Assembly (NCBI RefSeq): GCF_021462225.1
Contig: NC_061795.1
Span: forward strand, 3,053,001 to 3,117,000
Origin: Girardinichthys multiradiatus
Taxonomy: Eukaryota > Chordata > Actinopteri > Cyprinodontiformes > Goodeidae
Length of the DNA stretch: 64,000 bases
Reading direction: 5' to 3'
Below the pieces are notes generated by a model. That model did not search any database, was not told where the DNA came from, and saw only the letters and a program-made list of their open reading frames with translations. The first letter of the stretch is position 1. The number at the start of each line of letters is the position of its first letter. Positions 10,533 to 21,242 of this stretch are shown here, piece after piece. A program made the position numbers and the translations under genes.

Positions 10533-10578
10533 AAGAAGTCAACTCCGAGGTGAGACAGTTTTAAAATACAGTTCATAG

Positions 10579-10951
10579 GAAAAGTACTTAACAGTCGTTG
10601 GTAGTGCGTCGCCGGTAAGGACGCTGCATTCGAATGGTTTTATTCCACCGTGAAAGGAATAGTGACAAATTTGGTACAATTCCGCCGTGAAGGGGATTAA
10701 AGAAAACGACTGAGGATTATTCCCCTGTGAGGGAATAGAGTAAGCGCTATATAAATAAAAGAAGAAAAGTACTTAAAAGTCGTTGGTAGTGCGTCGCCGG
10801 TAAGGACGCTGCATTGGGATGGTTTTATTCCACCGTGAAAGGAATAGTGACAAATTAAGGTAGGGCCCCGCCAAGAAGGGGGCCAAATAAAACGACTAAG
10901 GGTTATTCCCCTGCGTGGGAATAGAATAAGCGCTATAAAAGTAAAAAGAAC
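10579..10951 (+). repeat. Tandem duplication in the viral leader, two ~185-bp units
   Basis: Units at 10579-10763 and 10764-10951. Each begins with AAAGTACTTA, then CGTTGGTAGTGCGTCGCCGG, then a GGTAAGG splice-donor match, and continues with three short hairpins. Unit 1: 10641-10661, 10678-10698, 10718-10737. Unit 2: 10826-10846, 10864-10884, 10904-10923. The middle stem keeps pairing although four of its six pairs have changed between units. The location between primer site and gag fits a packaging/RNA-handling role, which is inference. Confidence 0.85.
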
Positions 10952-11285
10952 GGAGTAAATTGAGCTCATAAAATAACACCAAGTTAACTTAGAACAATTA
11001 CAAGGTACCTGAAACTAACTGTGTGACTGTGTTGTATGTGTATGGAGGACTAAGCATTTTAATAGAATCATAGCAGGATTCTGCTAGTCCTGTGTTTTCT
11101 TTTGCCCAGATTAAAACTACGTACTGGTGACTTTGGAGATTCAGGTCGGATTTCATTCCAGAAAATTAACACCGCTGCGTATTAGTCGCAGTAGAAGGCC
11201 GTGTTAATGTCCTCTCCTTAAAGTCTCATGCCAGTGACCTTTTATCTGGGACATTTATACTATAATTAAACTAACATAAAACATA

Positions 11286-11393
11286 ATGGGGAAGAAACAA
11301 AGTAAACTAATTGACTTAGAAGGGGAGGTAAAGTTTATGGAGAACTATGTAAAAGGAGCAGGTATGATCTGTCATAGATGGAATAAAAAATAA
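11286..11393 (+). pseudogene. gag remnant, N-terminal fragment 1
   Basis: An ATG followed by GGG AAG AAA CAA (MGKKQ) fits a retroviral matrix start with a myristoylation-type glycine at position 2. The frame stops after 35 residues at 11391-11393. Similar coding sequence continues out of frame to about 11496. Assignment to gag rests on position after the leader and on the MG start; no capsid or zinc-knuckle motif was found anywhere in the element. Confidence 0.5.
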
Positions 11394-11499
11394 AAAACAT
11401 GGGTTTTTGGGCAAATTAGATACAAAGGATGTCTTAAAATTACAAGGGGATCTAAAATTAGCAATAATGAAAACTAAAAAGAGAAAAATAACAAAGAAC

Positions 11500-11660
11500 A
11501 ATGGGGAAAGAACAGAGAAAAAGCTCTGATTTAACAGAAATATGTACACGATGGCATAAAAATACGGATTTTCAGGTAACTTAATTATCACTGAAATCCT
11601 AAAACTACACGGGGATCTTAAACTGGAGATTATGCATTCAAAAGATTCAAGAGACAATAA
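11500..11660 (+). pseudogene. gag remnant, diverged duplicate of fragment 1
   Basis: Starts ATGGGGAAAGAACAGAG, again MGKEQ. It follows the same order of features as 11286-11496: an ICxRW motif, then a region with ACACGGGGATCTTAAA matching ACAAGGGGATCTAAAA in the first copy. This is a diverged tandem duplicate of about 210 bp. It is also closed early by stops. Confidence 0.5.
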
Positions 11661-13978
11661 AAAACCTTGCCAGATTATAATTTCAAAGGGGACTTTTCAG
11701 TCCCTGAGTGCTCACAGTTGATAAACAGATTAAAACAAAAAGATGAATTAAAAAAACAACAATAAGAGCAGCTTTTAACTGACATAGCCATAATACTGAG
11801 GCCTTAAGAAAAGCACAGGAAAAAACTTTCAGCTTAACTGAAAACAAATAAAGGGGGGGGGGGCGGACCGCCACCCATCCCAGGTTAGATTATAAAGACT
11901 AAGAGATGGTTTTAGAGGACGTGGTAAAAGAAGTTAAAAGAGGAGGTGACAATGTGGACAACATGGAAACTGTCCAACTGGACAACCCAGTGAACAATGA
12001 CTAGAGAAGAGAGAACAGAATGTTGTTAAAGAAGTAATCTGAGAGTAAAAGATTTTGTAGGCAAGCATTAGTGAGAAACAGGTGCTTTAAAAATAATTCT
12101 ATGGTGTTATACTACCAACAATATCATGATAAAATGCAAAAGATTCATTTTACAGGGAAATAATTCCATATTTGGCTCAGATTGTGTGCATTCTTGATTT
12201 TTCCTCTTTGAGAGAAGTTAAATTTCAGCTCTGTGAAACGACCTTGACAAAGAGATGCAGCTGCCTGAAAACAAAGATAAAACTAAGCCTGTCTCTGCTG
12301 AAAGGTCTGAAAAAAAAAAAAAAAAAAAAATTGTAACTCTACCCTGCATGTGTCAAACTCAAGGTCCGCGGGCCAAAACCGGACCTCAGAAGTTTAGTGA
12401 TTCTCTAGAAGTAGAGCCTTTTAATATGGTGATTGTGTGCTTGAATGTTATTTTGTCAATCAATAAGCAGTTTTGTCTACATTCTGCCACAATCTGCCTT
12501 TTGAAAATGTTTTGAATCTTGCTCTTTATGTATAAAAAAAAAAAAAAGAAAGAAAAAAAAATTGGCTAAAGTCTGCAGACACAAAATGAACCTGGATTGA
12601 AGCTCTAACTATGTTTATTTAATCTGAGATCCTCTCCAAATGCAACAGTATATGTCAGTCTACATGAGATACTAACAACTTCACCTACTGGTATAATATA
12701 AAGATGTGATTGAATATGTGAAACAAACAATGATGAAAGTTTTTCAACAGGTGATGCTCATCCAGGAGGAAGACAGTGTTCCTAGGAAATGCAGCTCATT
12801 CATTAACAATCATTTTTTCTCCTATAGGTGGACGTTTTGCTGATTAATCATAGGCTGGATCTATGAAACATTATGTGCACAGAACAAATGACCAAGGTTC
12901 TGACTGACTTATGAACCTCACTGACCTGACAATGATAACATGACACCCAACAGAGAACACCTTTAAGGTGGACCCACTAAGACCACCTTATTGATTCTTG
13001 GTGAATAAAAAAAAAAAAAAAAAAATTGAAGCGTTCAAAACAGACCTAGTGGAAACAAAAGGGGTTATGAGGAAACAATGTGCATTTTAAGAATAATAGA
13101 AGTCAAATTATGTTCAAATTTTTGCAAATAAAAATTACTCTGACAGAAAAATAAGTAAGTAGTGTGTGAATGTGTGTGAATGGGAATGACTGATTTCATT
13201 GTAATGCATCTTTGAGGGACCTTAAAAGCACTAATAAAGATCTGATGTTCTGATGATCTTTGCCAAATTTATATCTTAATAAGGTTTCCAGAATCTTTTC
13301 CGAAAAATCATATAAAGATAGCAAAGGTTCTACCTGTATTAAAAATACTGATAACCATAGGAAAGTTCATAGATCTGTCTTCAATTTTTCCTAATTCTTT
13401 TACAAACAGGTTATTTAAACTTTCATGTGGCCAAATGTCTGTGTTTGACTTTCTGTTTTTATGAAATAAATGTCTGTTTCATGTTATGTAAAAATTAGAG
13501 TCCTCAACATACCATAATAATATTAGGTCAGTTCTCTATGGTAAAACAAAAAGATTTTAACAGATGTTTAGACTTTTTCCAGTCAGGTTCAAAATGATTG
13601 AATTAGACTCAAACTTAACATAAGATGAAATGAACCTTAACAGAATTACTGGACTGGACTGAAATAGAGAAAACGTGAGTTAATTGAAACAAACTTTAGT
13701 TACTTGAACTAAATACAAAGCTGACTGAAACTGTATGTTGTATCTATAAAACTGGGTAAGATAAACTAAGATTATAAGATATAATATGCCCTTCATTTTT
13801 TTGTGTTCATCAGTGAGTGAGTTTTTATTTTTTATTTTTAATAAGAACTAAACCAAGCATTATTTATAATAATAGCAACTACCAAAAATATTGATCTCAT
13901 TTTTAAATGTAATAAGGACTTACTTTATAAAATATAATAAAAAAGAATAATAAGAATTTGGAAAAACAGAGGCTTTAA
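11661..13978. other. ERV interior without recognisable coding sequence
   Basis: About 2.3 kb where gag and protease would lie. It is AT-rich with poly-A runs at 12310-12329, 12533-12546 and 13009-13024 and a G-run at 11853-11862. No capsid, nucleocapsid or protease motif was seen. It contains a probable nested repeat near 12344. Confidence 0.6.
12344..12600 (+). mobile_element. Probable nested hAT-like repeat inside the ERV
   Basis: TGTGTCAAACTCAAGGTCCG followed by CGGGCC is the start typical of a widespread vertebrate hAT-like non-autonomous repeat. The right end could not be placed, so the end coordinate is a guess. Confidence 0.4.
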
Positions 13979-14875
13979 ACCTCTGCAGGAACAGCACTGA
14001 CACTGTCAAAGGTAGATCCTAATACAGGAATCTGGAAGCTCATTCTGGCGTGGACAGTCAAAGTCCATCCAAGGATACATTTAGATGAGGCAGAGGGACA
14101 AATACAGGGCTTAGCTGAGAGCAAAGAGAGCAACATGCATCCTGCCCTAGCTGCTGTCCCACCTGAACTATGGTCCCAATCATCAACTGATGTAGGACTT
14201 ATAAAGGGGTTCCCACCATACAAGGTTAAACTAATATCTGAAAAAAGGCCATTAGTCCGTCAATACCCCTTAAAGCCAGAAGCTGAAGAAGGTACTAAGC
14301 CAGTAATACAAGATATGTTGAAGTCAGGAATATTAAAAGAAGCACCTGACGCTACATGCAAGGCATATCACACTGACATCACTATTATTATCACAGCCAA
14401 ACATAACTCTAAAAAGATGTGCCCTTTAAATCCAAGTACTCTAATACCTACTGCAGAAGATGGAAAACCACATTCTTATAAAGCAAAAGTTGAAGAAGAC
14501 ACCAAACCCAGACAAGACATTTCTCAAACCCTTATACCAGATTCATGTGTTGTGTTTGTAGATGGCTCAGCATCTAAAGATGAATATGGAAAGAATAGAG
14601 TTGGTTATGCAATAACAACCATCGATAGGATAATAGAAGCTAAATCTCTACCCAATACATGCTCAGCCCAAACAGCAGAATTATATGCTGTAGTAAGAGC
14701 ATGTGAATTACATGAGGGACAAATACTTACTATATACACAGACAGCCAATACGTTTTCGGATCAGTACATCACCATGCTAAGATTTGGCAAAATAGAGGT
14801 TTTAAAACATCATCAGGGACAGAACTAACTCATTTCAACCTATTAAAGAGAAAATGTCAGATCTGCTATTTATAG
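13979..14875 (+). pseudogene. pol remnant: RT N-terminus joined to RNase H
   Basis: An open frame without upstream ATG; a TAA at 13976 closes it upstream, and a Met occurs at 14135. Residues coded at about 14162-14350 match the start of retroviral reverse transcriptase (PELWSQSS, then QYPLKPEAEEGTKPVIQ). The frame then jumps to the connection region and RNase H, where VFVDGSAS, a glutamate in TAELYAV and TDSQYVF mark three acidic active-site residues. The fingers/palm core with the YxDD polymerase motif is missing. This is an internal deletion, so polymerase function is lost. Confidence 0.85.
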
Positions 14876-15871
14876 ACACAGACGTGCTGAAAGACGCCCA
14901 ACAGTCAGCACCCAAGACAGAAATAAAGGCCTGGCTAAAGAGAGGAGCACAGAAAAAAGATGACATCTATCAGATAGAAGATAAACCAATCCTCCCAAAA
15001 AAGTTATACAACACAGCGGCTACAGTGACACATTGGGAAGACCCACGTGTCAAGGGGGGAATATGTCACATCTGGTAAAGCATTAATGCTACACTATAAA
15101 TATTTCTGACTATGCAAATCATTTTTGCAGATCATGCATAATTTGTTGCAAACACGGGGGAAGAAATATTGCCTAGTTGTAATAGATGAACCTAGTGACA
15201 CATTTCTTCCCCACATATGGTATCCCACAGATTATAAGGTCAGATAATGGAACTCATTTTGTAAATAAATTAATAGAACTAAGTTCTAAAGCATTAGGGT
15301 TTCAGTTAAAGATTAAGGAAAACAATGGAAGAAACAGGGAGGCCATGACCCGAATACCTATCCCTGGTTAAATTATGGATGAGAATAACTCCAAATCAAA
15401 CTGGTCTTACTCCATTTGCCACCTACTGTACATCATTGTATAACTCCACCCACTGTGTTCTGAGCCTGAGATCACGTGACACCAAGTTGCTGATGTGAAT
15501 TTGTATTCTCAAAGAAATGGTACATGGCAGACCGTTTTCTCTGCCCTCTGACATGAATGAAATAGAGAAAGCACAACAGGAACCTTCATTAGCTGAGTGG
15601 ATGAATAAAATGTTGCAGACAAAAGAAGAACAAATGTCCAGTGGTCTGCCGATAATCTCTGCTCCTATCCCACAGAATGAGGCCTGGAGACCTGGTCCTG
15701 ATTAAGACACTCCACCGGAAGGATTGGAGCACTCCTTGGTGGAAAGGGCCGTTTCAAATACTCCTGACAACGCCCACAGTTCTGAAAATAGCAGAGAGGC
15801 CTTCCTGGATCCATAAAAGCCACTGTAAGCCAGTTTTGCCATTACAGGAGCCAGATCAACCGACGGGGTAG
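14854..15871 (+). pseudogene. pol remnant: integrase in three broken frames
   Basis: 15186-15371 encodes the core-domain stretch YGIPQIIRSDNGTHF, including one catalytic aspartate. 15517-15705 and 15677-15871 cover the C-terminal region; PGDLVLIKTLHRKDW and WWKGPFQILL mark a GPY/F-type domain as in gamma- and epsilon-like retroviruses. The N-terminal zinc-binding part (14854-15078) is only weakly recognisable. Frameshifts and stops separate the pieces, so no complete integrase is encoded. Confidence 0.8.
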
Positions 15872-15949
15872 CAGAGGAAGTCCGGGTTCAAAGATGGCCC
15901 AGCGTCTCAAACCGGTGAAGAAAACAGCTGATCTGCGCCCAATTATAAA

Positions 15950-16221
15950 ATGGCTCTCTGTAACTTGTGGACAGGACTGATAAGCCTGAGCTTAATTCTG
16001 GTAGCAGGACTCTTTCTCTATCTAAAGCAGGATCCACAGGAGGTGATACCGAACCAGAAGAGATGGACATCAGACGGGACCCATCTCAGAACACTGACGG
16101 AAGAACATGACGCACATCCATTCCTACAGAATTTCTGGTATTGTTCATGGTGGCATATGCAACACTGAACCAGGTAGAAATGCACGAAAATGAAGGGGAC
16201 GATTATGATGACATGTTGTAA
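15950..16221 (+). pseudogene. Probable env remnant, internally deleted
   Basis: Follows integrase as env should. A frame starting at 15950 opens with a hydrophobic leader-like segment (LISLSLILVAGLFLYL). A different frame at about 16140-16221 carries a hydrophobic run followed by an acidic tail and a stop. No surface or fusion region is recognisable between them in this 270-bp interval, so most of env is deleted. Assignment rests on order and hydrophobicity only. Confidence 0.45.
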
Positions 16222-16359
16222 ATAAATCACATCAAAAGCCTGAGTGTACTCATACATTGTATTTCATAAAATAACCTTACAGCAGAAAATCGGAAGAAGT
16301 TGTTGCTTAAGTGAAATGAGAAAAAGTACAATGATGACATAAACAGGGCAGATTTTTTA

Positions 16360-16533
16360 ATTCTTTTATTTTTATGATTTCAAGTATTATTCTTTTATTT
16401 TTATGATTTCAAGTATTATTCTTTTATTTTTATGATTTCAAGTATCATTCTTTTATTTTTATGATTTCAAGTATCATTATTTTATTTTTATGATTTCAAG
16501 TATCATTATTTTATTTTTATGATTTCAAGTATT
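16360..16533 (+). repeat. 29-bp tandem repeat, six copies
   Basis: Six copies of a 29-bp unit beginning ATTCTTTTATTTTTATGATT. The copies differ only at a few positions, such as TATT versus TATC at the unit end. It lies in the 3' untranslated part of the provirus. Confidence 0.97.
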
Positions 16534-16576
16534 AATCAACATTTAACTTTTAATGGTCGCCGAGGGCGGCGGGGCC

Positions 16577-16634
16577 GTATGAGTATTTCCCACAAAATAT
16601 AATCTGTTTACCGTCCGTGGGTTTTCGCTCATAC
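16577..16634 (+). promoter_or_regulatory. Nested stem-loop before the 3' LTR
   Basis: GTATGAG (16577-16583) pairs with CTCATAC (16628-16634), and inside it CCCAC (16589-16593) pairs with GTGGG (16617-16621). The segment just before it (16558-16576) is unusually GC-rich for the element. The 3' position suggests an RNA export or stability element, which is inference. Confidence 0.5.
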
Positions 16635-16682
16635 AAAGTATTTTTCTTACTCGTTTTTATATTAAATGTTTTTACTTGTGAT

Positions 16683-16694
16683 AAAAGGAGGGAC
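16683..16694 (+). other. Polypurine tract
   Basis: AAAAGGAGGGAC sits directly before the TG of the 3' LTR, where plus-strand DNA synthesis is primed in retroviruses. Confidence 0.85.
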
Positions 16695-16987
16695 TGTTGG
16701 ATGGGTGCAAAAACTTGTTATCACTCATGTAAAAACCTTGGGTTGGAAGGCACCTGCACTATGCCTTCCTCCCTGTGTGTGTGAGATCATTGTTATCTCT
16801 GTGTGAACCAGCCTCCTTTCCGTCTCACACACATACACCCTGTCTGAACTGTCTGTTGAACTGTGTATATAAATAAAGAGATAGGGTGTCAAAACTTTGT
16901 AGTTTCACTGCAAAGTGGGCTACCCTTGTCACAAGTAACTATGACTGTATCGTTCTTACCTCTGAGTTGACTAAATAATACCTAACA
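16695..16987 (+). repeat. 3' LTR
   Basis: 293 bp, no difference from the 5' LTR by eye. Followed by the CTGAG target duplication at 16988-16992. Confidence 0.96.
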
Positions 16988-16992
16988 CTGAG

Positions 16993-19900
16993 GAATAGAT
17001 TTCAAAGGGCGCTGGTTTTGGGAAACGAAGTTGTCCGGTCATCCATGTGTGGACTGAACTGTGAAAACCGCTTCAATTAAAGCTGCTGGGGCTTTCTGGT
17101 AGCTTCTGTAGGTCTCAAAAGAGAAGTCAAGCTTGTCTTAGTTACCCCCTTTGTATCAATGAATGCTGGGTACACTTACAGCAGATCATTACTTAACTTT
17201 GTGGTTCCAAGCCTGCAAGGAGACAATCACGCGCGATGTCTCTCCTGTCCAGCTCTCGTTTGAGATCCGCGTAGAAGAGGGCAAATGGAAGTTGAGACAG
17301 GGTTTTTGTTTAGAGATTCAGCTCTTTCTTGGCTGATCTGGAAAAAGGTTAATGTGATGTATTTTAAACATTCCAGAAAAGGTAATGCTGGCCTTTGATT
17401 GTGGTAAATGTCTTGTACTTGTATAGCGCTTTATCAAGTCCCCAGAGACCCCAAAGCGATTTAAACTACGATCAGTCATCCACCCATTCACACACACAAT
17501 CGGCGCCACTGGGCACCCAACTTGCCTGCTGATGGCAAGTTGGGTGAAGTTATTATTTTCAGAGAACATGTTCATCCAAGTTGTAACACATGCCTTGGGT
17601 CCCAACACTGGTAAAAAATATTGCATTTTTATGCAAAACATTTAAAATCTATTTGTTGCTTTACCACATTTTGTTGATGCAGCACAAGTAAACTAAGACA
17701 CATTCTCAATTGATTTTTCTTATCCTTTTGATTGCAGCACTGTATAGTTCATAGTGCTCCTCATTGCCTTTGAGACATTTCAAAATGAGCCTAATAAGAC
17801 CATGATGTCTAGCACAGACAAAGATAGCACTGTTTGTAAAAGTGGAGTGGGGCCTAAACATGTGAACAGTAATGTGATTCATGGCATACTATAAGCATTA
17901 TATAATGTCACAATAAGACCAGTTTAAAGGTTAACTCTCCATTTCCCCTGCACAAAGTCTGCACTAATATTCAATTTAATACTTTTCTCCTCGTCTCTCA
18001 GTAATACAACCTTTAGGGATCATTGTCCCACCAACATGAGTCATTCATTTACCCCAAAGTTTCATATTGTTGCTTCATTTGATGAAAACTTTCCCTCCTG
18101 ACAAACCACTGAAACCTGCAAGAATAAAATCCAGACATTTTAGTTACATTCGAGTTGCTGATTACTTTTTTGGGGGGGTGTGTATGAAATTATGTTTTTT
18201 TTCTATTTGTTAGGAGCACAATTTGAAGGAATTGATGTGGAATTAAATTCAAACCCTGTGGATTTGTTCAATTTCACTTAGTGTGTGACACTCCAAATAT
18301 TTAAACTGGTTGGAGTGTGTTCATCAGAACAAGCAGAGAATGAAGATAGAGGGAAGAACTGCAGATGAGTTTTTAACATCTTTTCTTTTGAATTGAATCT
18401 CAGGATCTCTGTGTTCGTTAATCTTATTTTCTGTGGATTTTTTTCTTCATGGTTCCAACAGATAAAATCTCTAAGCACAGTCTCTGAATAGTTGACTTTG
18501 TAGCATTATTGTTAATATGTGGCTCTCATGGATCTACTGGTTTACAATGTTTTCTTCCAGAAAATACACAATCACTCCCTGCTGTGACCTTTACTTTAAA
18601 TAAAGACACCATTTTCATCACTTCCTGTACAGAGGGCTGCCAGCTCCATGAGGCTTAACCACCAGATCCATTCTTACTTCAAACATCACATGTAGCTGCT
18701 TCCTCAGGACTTATTTGTATATTTCTGCAGTACTCTCAGGGGCCTGTAGATATATTTTTAAGCATAAAATGTAACTAATATTTTAAATTAAAGGAAACAC
18801 TAAAGAAAACCAGACTATTCTCTGATTAGACATTTATTTTTACAGTTTTTTAATTTAATTTTCAAATTCAAATGTATCCCTCCTACGGCATTTCATTGTG
18901 GTATGCAAAATGTGAACAATGGGAAAAAAACTATTTGTTCATTATAAAGTGAAGCTATATATATTATGGTAAATCTACATTGAAATGTACACTTCTATTC
19001 ATTTTAATGTAACTCCAAAACAGAGAAAGTTATGATTTTACACCAGTAGGGTGTTAAGATACATCCCACTCACTAGATGAAATGAGACATGATACTGGGT
19101 ACATGAGAATGATGCAACATGATATTTTAAAAAAACATGCTTGTTAACTAGGAATGTTTCTTTTTTCTGTTCAGTAAAGGCTTCACAAATCACAAACTGT
19201 GTTGAAAAAAATTGTGTAATCAGTGTAAACAAAAATATAGACCAGGTTTGACTTATCCACATTTTTCATTGTTATTGTTTGTCTAATTGTGAGGTGGCCC
19301 TGATGGTAAAACAACTTTAAAAATGCTCCTTTTTGGAAGGTTTCATACAACTCAAACTATGTTTTAGATAATCTCCTTTGAGAGTAGGTTTATGTGTCAC
19401 TAAAAGTAAGCTAACTGTGAAATGCTTAAAGTGCTTTTAAATTAGTTTTTCTCCCTTTTGCCCAAATTGCTGCCACTCAAACAATTTCAAAATGTTTGAG
19501 GCTTTTGCAATGCATTTTTATTCTGAATGCTAAAAAACAGACTTCTACACCTCCGACCTCTACGTCTAAGAAGCTGGTAGGAATCTGGTCCAAGTGACTG
19601 ACAGTGTACTAGAACTGTTGTGCTGAGTAAGGGCTGGAAATCTCACAGTCCAAGTGGAAGACACCAACAAGACTTGTTGAAAATGTCAGGGCTGCATTCC
19701 TGCTGGACTTTAAATTTCAGATGGACACACACTTGGCGGCTAACCAACCAGACAATTTTGTGGTTTTCCAGACAATGGTAATGATAGATGCTGTATTCCA
19801 GTGGTAATCCAGTTAGCTTAGCACCTGTTCTTTCTGTTTCCTTTGATAAAGCAATGAATTCATTTATGCAATGCTGGTTCAAAATCAGCAAAAAAAAACA

Positions 19901-21242
19901 ACTTCTCAACTTAGAGAAAATAACAGCTTATAAGGAGTTATTAAAAGGTAAACACCAATTAAAATGTTGTTAGCACAACGGTTAAAACTCCAGAGTCAGT
20001 TTTTCTTTTATACTGCTTAATTGAAATACAAAAAATAGGCAATGCCAAAATCTCCCCTTGTCCCCTCGGCAGGAGCTGGATGCCGTCAATTCACTCCCAC
20101 AAATCATTATTTGAACCACTTGTCCTTGAATAAAACATTATACTTAATACTTAAATACATATACTACAACCTCGCATTTGTTGTATCTTGCCGCAGATTT
20201 TTCAAACATCTTCATAACAAGCCATAAAAAAAAAAAAAAAAATCACTATTTGCTTTGCTGTTCAGCTTCCCAGCTCCTCTCATGCATTTGACGTTACAGA
20301 TAGTAGATAAGTACTGCCCTGAAAGCCCCTCTTTTGACAGGAAACATCACAGGAAGCCACTGCCCATGAGTACACAGAAGCGATTGGAAAGAAACCTCAA
20401 CCCAAAGAGCCAGGTCAAGACCTGCCCTGTCATACGTCCTGGAACAGAGGAATGCAGCCCTCTTTTTATCAAGGTCAACAAACCTCAGATCTCTAAGGGG
20501 AATTCTGAAGCATCTCTGAGATTAGATTGAAAAGGCTGGACCCTGTAAACACATAATAGTGGAATAGAACCAAGTGCATCACATTTTACTCTCCAAATCA
20601 CCAAATAAATTCATTTTTATGTGTTACTTTAGTGAAGACATTTTAAAAAGGAAGGTTTAAGACAATAACTTGGGAATTTGAGTGTGTGTTTGCAGCGACC
20701 ATGGTAATGGGCAGAGGAAAAAAACAAGCTGTGAAAAGGTGTTTGTGTCATTTGTTAGCTACTGGTTTACATTTTTTGTCTCTCTGTGTGAACCTTTACA
20801 ATAGCCTACACTCTGTATGCATATGTTTAGGTGGGTTTGCACCAATAACAGACACCTCTCAGGAAGCACATCCCAAATCATAAGCTCACAGACTGGGCTC
20901 TTCAAAGTGCCAGCTCTGGAGGGGGAAGTGTGTCTAGATTACTGCTGTCATCTGGCCTCCAAGTGGTACAGGAAATAGGAGCGCCTTTTGTCCCTCCACC
21001 CTCATCAAAGGCAGAGCAGAGCTAACATGGTCCATTGGTCTTCAGCAGCCTGCTGCTTAAATGCTCTTTGAGTCAAGGTAATTGTTTAACGTCTGCTAAA
21101 GAGGAAAGCTGCGAAAGAAACCCAGGAATACATTCACCTCGTTATTGATGAGAGCAAGTTAGTCTGCACGAAGGGTACTTTTGTCCACAGTACAAATTTC
21201 TCTGATTGACTTTCCTGCCCTAACAGGCCCTGTTTTTTTGCA
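16993..21242. other. Gene-free stretch with one repeat piece
   Basis: At about 17404-17520, CTTGTATAGCGCTTTATCAA and the following CACCCATTCACACAC match a repeat common in fish genomes. Elsewhere I see only AT-rich sequence and a poly-A run at 20226-20242. None of the short frames (for example 20255-20530) resembles a known family. Confidence 0.5.

Larger units (their letters stand above)
10015..16987 (+). mobile_element. Endogenous retrovirus, defective, with matching LTRs
   Basis: A 6973-bp provirus-like insertion. It has 293-bp LTRs (10015-10307 and 16695-16987) starting TG and ending CA, a 5-bp target duplication CTGAG (10010-10014 and 16988-16992), a tRNA-Tyr-like primer site, a structured leader, gag, pol and env remnants in plus orientation, and a polypurine tract. 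Integrase and RNase H residues most resemble the gamma/epsilon-retrovirus (class I) group. The polymerase core is deleted and other frames are broken, so it cannot replicate itself. By eye the two LTRs show no difference, which implies recent insertion. Confidence 0.95.

Noticed and set aside
10697..10969. 90-codon minus-strand frame in the ERV leader
   Set aside because: It is internally repetitive because it translates the tandem leader duplication; no gene expected antisense to the leader.
16360..16533. Possible CRISPR-like array
   Set aside because: The 29-bp units are directly adjacent with no spacers, inside a eukaryotic retroviral element.
20255..20530. 91-codon frame, considered as a small exon
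   Set aside because: No splice context, family resemblance or conserved motif.
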